Source: Fictibacillus fluitans
GTDB taxonomy: Bacteria; Bacillota; Bacilli; Bacillales; Fictibacillaceae
Direction: 5' to 3'
Assembly: GCF_030418125.1 (NCBI RefSeq)
Contig: NZ_JAUHTR010000021.1
Location: forward strand, 1 to 57,895
Length of the DNA: 57,895 nt
Shown: piece after piece, positions 35,085 to 44,026 of the stretch
How the letters are laid out: each line of letters begins with the position of its first letter
Numbering within the stretch: position 1 is the first letter of the stretch
The notes under the pieces: model-generated
What the model was told of the DNA's origin: nothing
The model's database searches: none
The model's input: the letters and a program-made list of their open reading frames with translations, nothing else
Translations under genes and position numbers: made by a program

Positions 35085-35670
35085 TTACATTTGGGTGGGT
35101 ATGATGGTGACCGGTTTTATCGTCGCCATTTTCAGCGGTAATGTGGACAAGGTAAATGCTGCCGTTTTTAAAAGCGCCCAGGAAGCCGTCACCATCAGTC
35201 TGGGCATGATCAGTATTCTTGTTTTCTGGCTTGGACTGATGAAAATTGCGGAGAAGGGCGGTTTGCTTGAATTTTTGGCTCTTTTGTTCCGCCCGCTCGT
35301 TAAACGGCTTTTTCCGGATGTGCCAGAAGGCCATCCGGCACTGGGTTACATCTTATCCAATATGGTAGCAAACCTTTTTGGTCTTGGGAATGCCGCGACT
35401 CCCATGGGAATCAAGGCAATGGAACAGCTGAAAGTATTAAACGGTGGAAAGAATGAAGCCAGCCGCTCCATGATTACTCTGCTGGCGATTAACACTTCAA
35501 GCATTACCCTCATCCCTACGACCATTATTGCCATCCGGATGAACTACGGCTCGCACACTCCAACAGACATAGTAGGCACAACACTGATGGCTACAGCGGT
35601 ATCCACCGTGTTTGCACTTTCGATAGACCGGTTTTTTTATTACAGGTCGGTCCGGAAGGAGAAAAAGTAG
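35077..35670 (+). CDS. spmA: Spore maturation protein A
   Basis: 197 residues. Nucleoside-transporter-like membrane protein required for spore core dehydration. Multiple helices and the motif NLFGLGNAATPMGIKAME. ATG 35077 gives MVNYIWV, matching B. subtilis SpmA (MVNIVWV); GGTGG is upstream. Works with SpmB. Confidence 0.93.
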   Translation: MVNYIWVGMMVTGFIVAIFSGNVDKVNAAVFKSAQEAVTISLGMISILVFWLGLMKIAEKGGLLEFLALLFRPLVKRLFPDVPEGHPALGYILSNMVANLFGLGNAATPMGIKAMEQLKVLNGGKNEASRSMITLLAINTSSITLIPTTIIAIRMNYGSHTPTDIVGTTLMATAVSTVFALSIDRFFYYRSVRKEKK

Positions 35671-35673
35671 ATT

Positions 35674-36204
35674 ATGAGTTTCATAAATTCATTTTCCATC
35701 TGGTTTATTCCTTTTTTGATCGGATTTATTCTTCTATACGGCACATACAAAAAGGTGCCGACCTATGAAGCCTTCGTGGAAGGCGGAAAAGAAGGCTTTT
35801 CCCTGGCTGTATCCATGATTCCTTATCTTGTCGGCATGCTCGTTTCCATATCCGTTTTCCGTGCCTCAGGGGCGCTTGACCTGCTTCTTGATTTTGGAAA
35901 GCCTTTGTTTGATTGGCTGCATGTGCCGGGCGAAGTAGTACCGCTCGGACTGATGAGAACCATTTCAGGGAGCGGAGCCCTCGGCATGACCTCTGATTTG
36001 ATCGCTTCCCATGGACCTGATTCCTTCATTGGCCGGCTTGCTTCAACCATTCAAGGAAGCACCGACACCACCTTTTATGTGCTGACCGTCTATTTCGGGG
36101 CGGTGGGCATCCGAAAAATGGGGTATGCCCTGAAGGTGGGCTTGCTGGCCGATCTCGTCGGATTTATTGCTTCTATTGTGGTTGTCAGTCTTGTATTTTC
36201 ATAG
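35674..36204 (+). CDS. spmB: Spore maturation protein B
   Basis: 176 residues, about five membrane helices and the conserved SGSGALGMTSDLIASHGPDS, followed by QGSTDTTFYVL. Partner of SpmA in spore core dehydration. Begins three bases after spmA and ends at a terminator. Confidence 0.93.
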   Translation: MSFINSFSIWFIPFLIGFILLYGTYKKVPTYEAFVEGGKEGFSLAVSMIPYLVGMLVSISVFRASGALDLLLDFGKPLFDWLHVPGEVVPLGLMRTISGSGALGMTSDLIASHGPDSFIGRLASTIQGSTDTTFYVLTVYFGAVGIRKMGYALKVGLLADLVGFIASIVVVSLVFS

Positions 36205-36247
36205 AACACACCGGATGGAACAATAACATCAGGTGTGTTTTTGTTTA
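36205..36247 (+). terminator. dacB-spmAB terminator
   Basis: AACACACC pairs with GGTGTGTT across a 19-base loop, then a T-rich run. Confidence 0.75.
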
Positions 36248-36318
36248 TAAACCGGCTTTTCTGGTGAGACCTTGTGAAATGGCAGGCGAGAGAGTATGAT
36301 GTTAAATGAGGTGAAATC

Positions 36319-37068
36319 ATGGAACGTTTACAAAAGGTAATTGCCCAGAGCGGCATTACTTCGAGAAGAAAAGCAGAAGAATTAATTACGGAAGGAAAAG
36401 TTAAAGTCAACGGAACCGTTGTCCGGGAGCTTGGGACCAAAGTTACTGGAAGAGACAGGATCGAAGTCAACGGTGTACAAATCGAAAGGGAACATCCGGT
36501 TTACTTCCTAATGTACAAGCCGTCAGGAGTAATCACGGCGGTTTCAGATGATAAAGGAAGAAAAGTGGTTACCGATTATTTTCAAGAAATCGTGGAAGAA
36601 CGGATCTTTCCTGTCGGACGACTCGATTATGATACATCTGGTGCCCTGATTATGACCAATGACGGTACATTTGCCAATGAGCTGATGCATCCGAAATATA
36701 AAGTGGATAAAACGTATATTGCCAAGATAAAAGGAATTCCGGAACGGGAAGCGATGAAAAAGCTTGAAAGAGGAATCATGCTCGAAGATGGAAAAACGGC
36801 TCCGGCAAGGGTGAAGTTCCTTTCGGGAGACAAGAAAAAACAAACTGCCATCATTGAACTGACCATTCACGAAGGAAGAAACCGCCAGGTGCGGCGAATG
36901 CTTGAAGCCATTGGGCATCCAGTTCTGAAGCTGAAAAGGGAACGGTATGCTTTTTTGGATGTGAAAGGGCTGAATCCTGGTGAATTCAGAGAACTGACCC
37001 CTCATGAAGTGAAGCAGCTGCGAAACCAAGCTGTCACACAACCGTCAAAAAAGAGAGGCCATAATTAA
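36319..37068 (+). CDS. rluB: 23S rRNA pseudouridine synthase RluB
   Basis: 249 residues. S4 RNA-binding domain at about 1-60 (RLQKVIAQSGITSRRKAEEL), then the RsuA/RluB/E/F catalytic domain with Asp in VGRLDYDTSGALIMTNDG and the IHEGRNRQVRRMLEAIG motif. Modifies helix 89/90 region uridine of 23S rRNA. GAGGTGA precedes ATG 36319. Same position as B. subtilis ypuL/rluB. Confidence 0.92.
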   Translation: MERLQKVIAQSGITSRRKAEELITEGKVKVNGTVVRELGTKVTGRDRIEVNGVQIEREHPVYFLMYKPSGVITAVSDDKGRKVVTDYFQEIVEERIFPVGRLDYDTSGALIMTNDGTFANELMHPKYKVDKTYIAKIKGIPEREAMKKLERGIMLEDGKTAPARVKFLSGDKKKQTAIIELTIHEGRNRQVRRMLEAIGHPVLKLKRERYAFLDVKGLNPGEFRELTPHEVKQLRNQAVTQPSKKRGHN

Positions 37069-37151
37069 AATCCAAGGCGTTATAGTTAAGATGGAAACCT
37101 GAAAATAGAAGCAGGGATGGAGATTCTTTCCGTTAATAAGGAGGGAATCCC

Positions 37152-37244
37152 TTGTTTCTATTATTAATTTTGCTGACCGCTTTCATTTTTCTTTTCCCTA
37201 AGTGTATGGCATGGAACCCAGGCATACACATTCCCCGGGGATAA
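37152..37244 (+). CDS. Possible 30-residue membrane peptide
   Basis: A short frame starting at TTG 37152 with AAGGAGGG eight bases upstream. The product has a hydrophobic helix over residues 2-15 followed by a short tail (CMAWNPGIHIPRG). It lies in the 270-base gap between rluB and resB, where resA lies in B. subtilis. The ribosome site is strong, but the frame is short and has no known family, so it may be fortuitous. Confidence 0.35.
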   Translation: MFLLLILLTAFIFLFPKCMAWNPGIHIPRG

Positions 37245-37338
37245 AACGGAAAATGTTCGGAAAAAAACAGCGTATCCATATCGAATGAGACGATTATATC
37301 GTATATGGAAATATCAAGCCGTAACGGGGTGTGCAAAA

Positions 37339-38952
37339 TTGAAAACAATCAAATGTGAATGCGGCCATAGCAATCCGTTCGGAACCGAAATTTGTGAATC
37401 GTGCGGAAAGCCGTTAACCAATGAAAAGTCGCACGAACTGATCAACATGAGGTATGAAGGAAGCGCCGTGCGTTCTCAAACCTATAACAAAACGATTGTT
37501 GATAAAGTTTGGAATTTCTTTTCATCCGTTAAAGTTGGAATTTGGATTATTATTGTGATTTTGGTTGCCGCAGCGATTGGAACTATCTTTCCACAAGAAA
37601 TGTACATACCGCCCAATGTGGATCCGACGACCTATTATAAAGAGGAATACGGAACACCGGGACAGATTTTCTTTTTGCTGGGTTTCCATGACCTCTATGG
37701 TTCCTGGTGGTTCCTTTTACTGCTCGCTGCACTTGGCGTATCGCTTATTATTGTCAGCATTGACCGTGGTTTTCCCCTGTACAGAGCGCTTAAATACCAG
37801 CGCGTGACCCGGCATGAGAGCTTTATGAAAAGGCAAAGGCTCTTTGCCATGTCCGACAGCGGAATTTCCATGGATCGTGTAAAAACTGTACTTGCCAAGA
37901 AACGTTACAAAATCAAGGAAGACAACGGCAATATTCTTGCCGAAAAAAACCGTTTTTCACGGTGGGGGCCATACGTCAACCATGTGGGTCTGATTATCTT
38001 CCTGATCGGGGCGATGCTTCGTTTTTTCCCGGGCATGTATACCGATCAGACCATATGGATCCGGGAAGGAGAGACAACGGCCGTCCCCGGAACAAAAACG
38101 GAAGATGGGCAATACTATCTCAAAAACCACAAATTTGTTATGGAACTCTATGACAAGAAGGATAAGCAGTTTTCACAGGCACTTGATAAAACAGGGAATC
38201 CTGTGCCAAAAAACTACCAAAGCAATGTAACTCTTTACCATGCTGAACCTTCTCAAGTGGTCGGGGCCCAAACAGAGCTGAAAAAAGAAAGAGACGCAAA
38301 AATTAAAGTCAATGAACCATTATCATTTAATGATTATTCTGTTTATCAAGTAGATTTCAAGTTAAATGAGTTTCATAGGATGAATCTCAAGCTGGAAAAT
38401 AAAAAGACAGGAAAAACCTACGGCGAAATCAAAGTGAACCTGTTTAATCCAAAATCCTCTTATGATCTTGGAAACGGCTACAAAGTCGATATGGTCGAAT
38501 ACTTTCCGAATTTTAAACTCGACGAAAATGACCAGCCAACGACGGAAAACAGCATTCCCGACAATCCTGCTTTTGTTTTCAAGATGTTTACACCAGAGAC
38601 GCCTAAAGGCGAAACCGCATTTATCGGCATACGGAAAAATGTGGAGGCTGGCGACAACAAATATAAAATGTCCTTTTCCGGGATTGAAACCAAGAATGTT
38701 TCCGCCTTGACAGTCAAAAAGGACAGGACACTTCCGATCATCATTATCGGCGGCATTATTTTCATGCTTGGTGTGGTCCAGGGTCTGTACTGGAACCACC
38801 GGAGAATCTGGATACAACAGAGGAACGGCCAATTATGGATCGCTGCCCATACCAATAAGAACTGGTTTGGCTTGAAAAGGGAGATGCAGAACATATCAGA
38901 AGAATCCGGGCTGGTCATGCCGATTGACCAAAGTGACGAAAAAAGTGCTTAA
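37339..38952 (+). CDS. resB: Cytochrome c biogenesis protein ResB (Ccs1)
   Basis: 537 residues. Heme delivery/ligation component of system II cytochrome c maturation. A zinc-ribbon-like N-terminus (CECGHSN...CESCGKPL, residues 4-24) is followed by [18 protein letters not shown], three helices near 65-90, 125-150 and 215-240, a large outer domain and a last helix near 470-490. TTG 37339 reproduces the B. subtilis N-terminus. The ribosome site (GGGGTG) is modest. Its usual upstream partner resA (thioredoxin-like apocytochrome reductase) is absent here. Confidence 0.93.
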   Translation: MKTIKCECGHSNPFGTEICESCGKPLTNEKSHELINMRYEGSAVRSQTYNKTIVDKVWNFFSSVKVGIWIIIVILVAAAIGTIFPQEMYIPPNVDPTTYYKEEYGTPGQIFFLLGFHDLYGSWWFLLLLAALGVSLIIVSIDRGFPLYRALKYQRVTRHESFMKRQRLFAMSDSGISMDRVKTVLAKKRYKIKEDNGNILAEKNRFSRWGPYVNHVGLIIFLIGAMLRFFPGMYTDQTIWIREGETTAVPGTKTEDGQYYLKNHKFVMELYDKKDKQFSQALDKTGNPVPKNYQSNVTLYHAEPSQVVGAQTELKKERDAKIKVNEPLSFNDYSVYQVDFKLNEFHRMNLKLENKKTGKTYGEIKVNLFNPKSSYDLGNGYKVDMVEYFPNFKLDENDQPTTENSIPDNPAFVFKMFTPETPKGETAFIGIRKNVEAGDNKYKMSFSGIETKNVSALTVKKDRTLPIIIIGGIIFMLGVVQGLYWNHRRIWIQQRNGQLWIAAHTNKNWFGLKREMQNISEESGLVMPIDQSDEKSA

Positions 38953-38972
38953 GCCCTGTACAGGAGGTTATT

Positions 38973-40166
38973 ATGGCTGAACTCAGCAGTACTTTGCTTT
39001 ATATCGCCTTTATTATTTATCTCATTGCAACGCTTGTCTTTGCCATGTCCCTTTCCGATAAAAAAGGAAAAGAGAACAAAGCGGCTTATACGAAAAGATG
39101 GGGAAGAGTGGGCTACATCCTTTCCATCCTTGGCTTTGCATCCCAGCTCGGTTATTTCTTTACACGATGGATGGCCAGCGGTCATGCACCGGTCAGCAAC
39201 CTGTTTGAATTCACGACGTTTTTTGGGATGATGATGGTATTTGCTTTTATCCTGATTTATGCGATTTACCGCACGAATGCGTTAGGCGTGTTTGCCATGC
39301 CAATCGCTCTTCTGGTCATTGCATACGCCAGCATGTTTCCCAGAGATATCGCACCGCTGATTCCTGCGCTTCAAAGTGACTGGCTGAAAATCCATGTTAC
39401 AACAGCTGCTCTTGGAGAAGGAATATTATCCATATCCTTTGTTGCGGGATTAATCTTTTTAATCCGGGTCGTTGATCAGACCGTTTCTACCAAAAAAACA
39501 AAAATGCTCGAAATCATTATGTATCTGCTATTATGCGTATTCGGCTTTGTTCTGGTCAGTGCGATTTCTGCAGCAGCCGGTTATGAAACATCATTTAACT
39601 TTACCGACAAAAAGGACCAGAAGGTGGAAGTGACCTATAATGTGCCTGCACTTGTCGGGCCGCCAAACGGTTCTCAGGCAGATGATCACTTTGGCCCGCT
39701 TGTCTCCTCACCTTCGTGGATGAACGGAGAGCAGGCGCCAAGGAAATTCAACACCTTTATCTGGTCGCTGCTGACAGGCGGTGTTCTGTATGGAATTGTC
39801 CGTCTCATTTTAAGAAAACGAATATCAGCAGCAATCCAGCCGAAGCTCTTGAACCTGAAACCGGATTTGCTGGATGAAATCAGCTACCGGTCCGTTGCCA
39901 TCGGGTTTCCCGTATTTACGCTCGGGGCCCTGATCTTTGCTATGATATGGGCACAGGAGGCCTGGACGAGGTTTTGGGGATGGGATCCAAAAGAAGTCTG
40001 GGCACTCATTACCTTCCTGTTCTACGCAGCCTATCTTCATTTCCGGCTTTCACGGGGATGGCACGGCGAGAAATCAGCCTGGCTTTGCGTGATTGGTTTT
40101 GTCATCATCATGTTCAACCTGATCGCTGTTAATCTCGTAATATCCGGACTTCATTCCTACGCATAA
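38973..40166 (+). CDS. resC: Cytochrome c biogenesis protein ResC (CcsA)
   Basis: 397 residues, heme-handling membrane protein with about eight helices. The tryptophan-rich [14 protein letters not shown] signature is at about 335-348, with histidine ligands in helices either side ([21 protein letters not shown]). Partner of ResB. CAGGAGG lies before ATG 38973, and the gap from resB is 20 bases. Confidence 0.94.
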   Translation: MAELSSTLLYIAFIIYLIATLVFAMSLSDKKGKENKAAYTKRWGRVGYILSILGFASQLGYFFTRWMASGHAPVSNLFEFTTFFGMMMVFAFILIYAIYRTNALGVFAMPIALLVIAYASMFPRDIAPLIPALQSDWLKIHVTTAALGEGILSISFVAGLIFLIRVVDQTVSTKKTKMLEIIMYLLLCVFGFVLVSAISAAAGYETSFNFTDKKDQKVEVTYNVPALVGPPNGSQADDHFGPLVSSPSWMNGEQAPRKFNTFIWSLLTGGVLYGIVRLILRKRISAAIQPKLLNLKPDLLDEISYRSVAIGFPVFTLGALIFAMIWAQEAWTRFWGWDPKEVWALITFLFYAAYLHFRLSRGWHGEKSAWLCVIGFVIIMFNLIAVNLVISGLHSYA

Positions 40167-40181
40167 CATGAAAAAAGCGGC

Positions 40182-40221
40182 CCTTCATTTCAATTTTTTC
40201 TTTTGAGATGAAGGGTTTTGT
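40182..40221 (+). terminator. Terminator between resC and resD
   Basis: CCCTTCATTTCAA pairs with TTGAGATGAAGGG (one G-T pair), then TTTTG. It separates resBC from resDE, which therefore likely has its own promoter; a TATGATAGA -10-like sequence lies near 40240. Confidence 0.7.
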
Positions 40222-40280
40222 GATATACAGGCTGTTCATGTATGATAGAGGTGCAGATTCAATGAAATGGAGGAACACCA

Positions 40281-41000
40281 GTGGAAAAAGAGGCTAAGAT
40301 TTTAATCGTGGATGATGAGGATCGAATCCGCAAGCTTTTAAAAATGTATCTTGAACGCGAAAATTACGAAGTGGATGAAGCGGAAAATGGAGAAGAAGCT
40401 CTGGATTTTGCTTTAACGCTCAACTATGATTTGATATTGCTTGATCTCATGATGCCAGGTATGGACGGCATGGAAGTCTGTGAAAAGTTAAGACAGCGAA
40501 AAGCAACTCCTGTTATTATGCTGACTGCAAAAGGGGAAGAAGTAAACCGGATCCAGGGCTTTGAGTCCGGGGCGGATGATTATATCGTAAAACCGTTCAG
40601 TCCCCGTGAAGTGATTCTGCGGGTAAAAGCGCTGCTGCGGCGGTCTTCTTCCACGAAGTTCTTACAAACCGAATCCGTTGCCAAAAATATCATTGTGTTT
40701 CCGCATCTCACCATTGACCATGATGCTCACCGTGTGATCGCGGGTGGCAAGGAGGTCAACCTGACGCCTAAAGAGTACGAGCTTCTCTATTACCTGGCGA
40801 AAACACCGGACAAGGTATATGCCCGGGAACAGCTTTTGAAAGATGTTTGGAACTATGAGTTCTTTGGCGATCTTCGGACAGTGGATACCCATGTCAAACG
40901 ACTCCGCGAAAAATTAAATAAAGTCTCACCTGAAGCAGCATCCATGATCGCAACGGTGTGGGGTGTCGGCTACAAATTTGAGGCTGCAGAACAAGCATGA
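40281..41000 (+). CDS. resD: Response regulator ResD
   Basis: 239 residues, OmpR family. Receiver domain with phospho-acceptor Asp55 (LLDLMMPG), acidic pair Asp11-Asp12, conserved Lys in VKPFSPRE; winged-helix DNA-binding domain from about 140 (VNLTPKEYELL, VDTHVKRLREKL). Controls aerobic/anaerobic respiration genes with ResE. GTG 40281 is preceded by GGAGG. Overlaps resE by four bases. Confidence 0.93.
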   Translation: MEKEAKILIVDDEDRIRKLLKMYLERENYEVDEAENGEEALDFALTLNYDLILLDLMMPGMDGMEVCEKLRQRKATPVIMLTAKGEEVNRIQGFESGADDYIVKPFSPREVILRVKALLRRSSSTKFLQTESVAKNIIVFPHLTIDHDAHRVIAGGKEVNLTPKEYELLYYLAKTPDKVYAREQLLKDVWNYEFFGDLRTVDTHVKRLREKLNKVSPEAASMIATVWGVGYKFEAAEQA

Positions 41001-42787
41001 TCTGGCGGAGTGTCGTCGGAAAACTGTGGGTAACCATTTTGCTGCTGGTTTCGGTTGTTCTTTTCATACTGACCGTGATGCTGACGCAGTTTGTCGGCCG
41101 TTATTATGATAACCAGGCAGAAGAACAGCTCACCAAGCTTACGCATAAAATGGTTGAGCTTCTTGAGGATTATAACAGCAAGGAAGAGGCGCTGCGCATT
41201 TCCTCAGAGCTCGTGGATGCCTATTCCCTGAATGCCATGATCATCATGGATAAAAATGAGCACTACTCACCGACATCACGAAAACAGGAAGAAGCCGACC
41301 TTCCGGTGAGTGTCTTTTTTAAAAACAAATCCCTTGCCTCTGTTTACCAAAATGGAAAAAAGGTGGTAAAGAAAGGCGATTTTCCAGTGATGTCAAAAGG
41401 GAAGGAAATACATAACCGGCTTCTGATCGTCGGCTTGCCCTTTAAGATGGAAAATGGCAAAACCGGTGCCGTTTATGTTTATCAGTCACTGGAAAATATC
41501 GCGGAGAGCACGAATTATACCAAGAGGCTTATTTTTTTATCGGCCGGTATCGCCATTATCCTGACAACCATCTTTGCCTTCTTCCTTTCCAGCCGTGTGA
41601 CCGCGCCGCTCCGAAAGATGAGGGAAGCGGCTTCTCATATGGCGCGCGGAGAATTTGACATGAAGGTGCCAATGCTCACACATGACGAAATCGGTGAACT
41701 TGCCATGGCATTCAACCGGATGGGGAGGCAGCTGAAAAATTTCATTACCGCTTTGAATCAGGAAAAGGAACAGCTGTCGGGAATTCTCAGTTCGATGGCC
41801 GATGGTGTTATTACGTTTGACCGCCGGATGAGCATCCTTGTTTCGAATCCTCCCGCTCAGCGTTTTTTGCAGGCGTGGTATTACGAGCAGGGGATGGATC
41901 CGGACAAAAAGGACGCCCTGCCATCTGAGCTTACTGAGCTGTTCCAAAATGTGGTCACATCAGAAAAGGAACAATACATCGAAATAGCTATCCAGGGCCG
42001 GAGCTGGGTGGTTGTTATGACTCCGCTTTACAATCAATCTTTTGTCAGGGGAGCGGTGGCTGTTCTCCGTGACATGACAGAAGAGCGGCAAATGGAAAAG
42101 CTGAACAAAGACTTTATCGCCAATGTTTCGCATGAGCTCAGAACCCCGATTTCAATGCTTCAGGGGTATAGTGAGGCGATCGTGGATGACGTGGCCGGCT
42201 CCAGGGAACAGGAAAAAGAAATTGTGCAAATCATTCATGATGAGTCTCTAAGAATGGGACGGCTGGTTAATGAGCTCCTTGATTTGGCGAGGCTTGAAGC
42301 CGGGCAGATGGAGCTGCGGCCGGCAACAGTTTCGGTAAACGAGTTTTTTGAGCGGGTCGTCAGGAAATTTTATGGCATCGCCAGAGAACGTGATATTGAG
42401 CTGGCCCTGAACCTGAATGCGGAAGGCACTGCCCGATTTGATCCCGACCGGATTGAACAGGTGCTGACCAACTTGATCGATAATGCCCTTCGTCATACTG
42501 CGTCAAAGGGCAAGGTTGCCATTTTGGTGGAACGGCTGCAGCAGGGGCTGAAAATCGAAGTCACAGATAATGGATCAGGAATCGCAGAAGAAGATCTACC
42601 GTTTGTATTTGAACGTTTTTATAAAGCAGATAAAGCACGGACACGCGGAAAAAAAGGCGGCACTGGCCTTGGACTTGCCATTGCAAAAAACATTGTGGTT
42701 ACCCACAATGGGAGCATTTCCGTTCACAGCAAGCTGAACGAAGGCACCACATTTTCAATCTTCTTGCCGCTATCTGTTGAAGAATAG
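40997..42787 (+). CDS. resE: Sensor histidine kinase ResE
   Basis: 596 residues. Transmembrane helices at about 11-31 and 177-197 bound an extracytoplasmic sensor domain; HAMP about 198-250; PAS about 255-365; phosphorylated His379 in ANVSHELRTP; then N box (LIDNALRHT), G1 (VTDNGSGI) and G2 (GGTGLGLAI). Cognate of ResD. In B. subtilis sigX-rsiX follow; here they do not. Confidence 0.94.
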   Translation: MIWRSVVGKLWVTILLLVSVVLFILTVMLTQFVGRYYDNQAEEQLTKLTHKMVELLEDYNSKEEALRISSELVDAYSLNAMIIMDKNEHYSPTSRKQEEADLPVSVFFKNKSLASVYQNGKKVVKKGDFPVMSKGKEIHNRLLIVGLPFKMENGKTGAVYVYQSLENIAESTNYTKRLIFLSAGIAIILTTIFAFFLSSRVTAPLRKMREAASHMARGEFDMKVPMLTHDEIGELAMAFNRMGRQLKNFITALNQEKEQLSGILSSMADGVITFDRRMSILVSNPPAQRFLQAWYYEQGMDPDKKDALPSELTELFQNVVTSEKEQYIEIAIQGRSWVVVMTPLYNQSFVRGAVAVLRDMTEERQMEKLNKDFIANVSHELRTPISMLQGYSEAIVDDVAGSREQEKEIVQIIHDESLRMGRLVNELLDLARLEAGQMELRPATVSVNEFFERVVRKFYGIARERDIELALNLNAEGTARFDPDRIEQVLTNLIDNALRHTASKGKVAILVERLQQGLKIEVTDNGSGIAEEDLPFVFERFYKADKARTRGKKGGTGLGLAIAKNIVVTHNGSISVHSKLNEGTTFSIFLPLSVEE

Positions 42788-42828
42788 GTATTTCACCCGA
42801 TTTTTCTTGTTCCATAAGAAACAAATCC

Positions 42829-42860
42829 AAAAACAAACGGTTCCTGCCGTTTGTTTTTTT
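42829..42860 (+). terminator. resDE terminator
   Basis: ACAAACGG pairs with CCGTTTGT around a six-base loop, with A-run and T-run flanks. Confidence 0.85.
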
Positions 42861-42967
42861 ACGTTTTTTTCTGTTGGATGATTGAGTAAAAAACTACTAA
42901 ATTGTATGTTCTTAAAAAACGGCTTCTGCATAACATGAAAGGGTGATTCTAGTTTCAGGAGGAAAAG

Positions 42968-43141
42968 ATGAAAGACTACGGAAGACGGTTTTTGGTCGTA
43001 CTGGCGATCACCCTTTGTATTGGTATGCTGTTTCTTGGCGGAAAAGGCGGAGAGGCAAAATCGAAAGAAAATTTCGAAAAACACTTGAAGGAGCCCCTTT
43101 TTCATGGTACAAAAGTGGATAAGGATTTACCCAAGAAATAG
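42968..43141 (+). CDS. Small exported or membrane-anchored protein, 57 residues
   Basis: ATG 42968 follows AGGAGG by five bases. The 57-residue product has a basic start (MKDYGRRF), a hydrophobic segment over about 9-24 (LVVLAITLCIGMLFLGG) and a hydrophilic, lysine-rich remainder ending DLPKK. This fits a secreted or single-pass membrane protein; no cleavage site is obvious. It lies between the resE terminator and a HisJ-like gene that starts 26 bases later, so the two may be co-transcribed. I know of no family for it. Confidence 0.6.
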   Translation: MKDYGRRFLVVLAITLCIGMLFLGGKGGEAKSKENFEKHLKEPLFHGTKVDKDLPKK

Positions 43142-43167
43142 GTTGTACAATCAGAGGAGGAAATGGT

Positions 43168-43977
43168 TTGCCGACAGACTATCACAATCATTTGGAAAAA
43201 GGGACACTCACACTGGACTACTTAAAGAAATTTGGGGATGAAGCACGCGCTAAATCTATTCCGAATTTCGGGATTTCTGAACATGCCTATCATTTTTATC
43301 AAACGAAGGATATTGTCAGCAAGCCCTGGATGGAAGAACGCAGGTACTATGATATGGAAGACTATGTGAAATTGTTTCATGAAGCGTGGGACAACGACAT
43401 GGATGTGAAAATGTCAATTGAAATGGATTATACACCCGGCCGCCATAAAGAGATGGAGCAGTTTATCTCAAGCTACGATTTTGACTATATCATAGGTTCA
43501 GTCCACTGGGTGGGCGACTTCGGAATTGACCTTGCCGAATACCGTAAAGAATGGGACCGAAGGGACTTGTATGAGGTGTACAGACAATATTACGATCAGG
43601 TGGTCACGCTTGCTGAATCCAATCTTTTTGATATTATTGGCCATATTGATCTCGTGAAAATTTTTAAGTACATACCCAAGGATGAAGAATTTTTGCTTGA
43701 GCAGTATGACCGGGCCACCGATGCACTGAAGAATTCAAAAACCTGTGTCGAGATTTCTACCGCGGGTTTAAGAAAACCGGTTCAGAGGCTGTATCCTGAA
43801 CCCGTTCTTCTCCAGATGTGCAAGGATAAAGGAATACCAATCGTCTTTTCGTCCGACGCTCACGAGCCTTCCCACGTTGGTGCAGATTACGATCAGGCGT
43901 TTCAACTGGCAAAGGAAACAGGATACAGCTCGGTTATGACGTTTAACAAAGGCCAAAGAAAGGAAATTTCCTTTTAA
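43168..43977 (+). CDS. PHP-domain phosphatase (HisJ-like)
   Basis: 269 residues. PHP metal-dependent hydrolase related to histidinol-phosphate phosphatase HisJ. Metal motifs: DYHNHLEKG near the start, ISEHAYH, IEMDY, IIGSVHW, GHIDL and SSDAHEPSHVG. TTG 43168 is read as the start, with AGAGGAGG upstream. No other histidine genes are near, so the substrate is uncertain; histidinol phosphate or another phosphomonoester is possible. Confidence 0.8.
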   Translation: MPTDYHNHLEKGTLTLDYLKKFGDEARAKSIPNFGISEHAYHFYQTKDIVSKPWMEERRYYDMEDYVKLFHEAWDNDMDVKMSIEMDYTPGRHKEMEQFISSYDFDYIIGSVHWVGDFGIDLAEYRKEWDRRDLYEVYRQYYDQVVTLAESNLFDIIGHIDLVKIFKYIPKDEEFLLEQYDRATDALKNSKTCVEISTAGLRKPVQRLYPEPVLLQMCKDKGIPIVFSSDAHEPSHVGADYDQAFQLAKETGYSSVMTFNKGQRKEISF

Positions 43978-43988
43978 TTAAAATGCAG

Positions 43989-44025
43989 GCAAAAAGCACG
44001 GAGTTCATATCTCCGTGCTTTTTGC
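43989..44025. terminator. Bidirectional terminator, HisJ-like gene and serA
   Basis: A perfect 15-bp stem (43989-44003 with 44011-44025) and a seven-base loop; the arms contain AAAAA and TTTTT so that each strand ends in a U-tract. Confidence 0.88.
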
Positions 44026-44026
44026 T

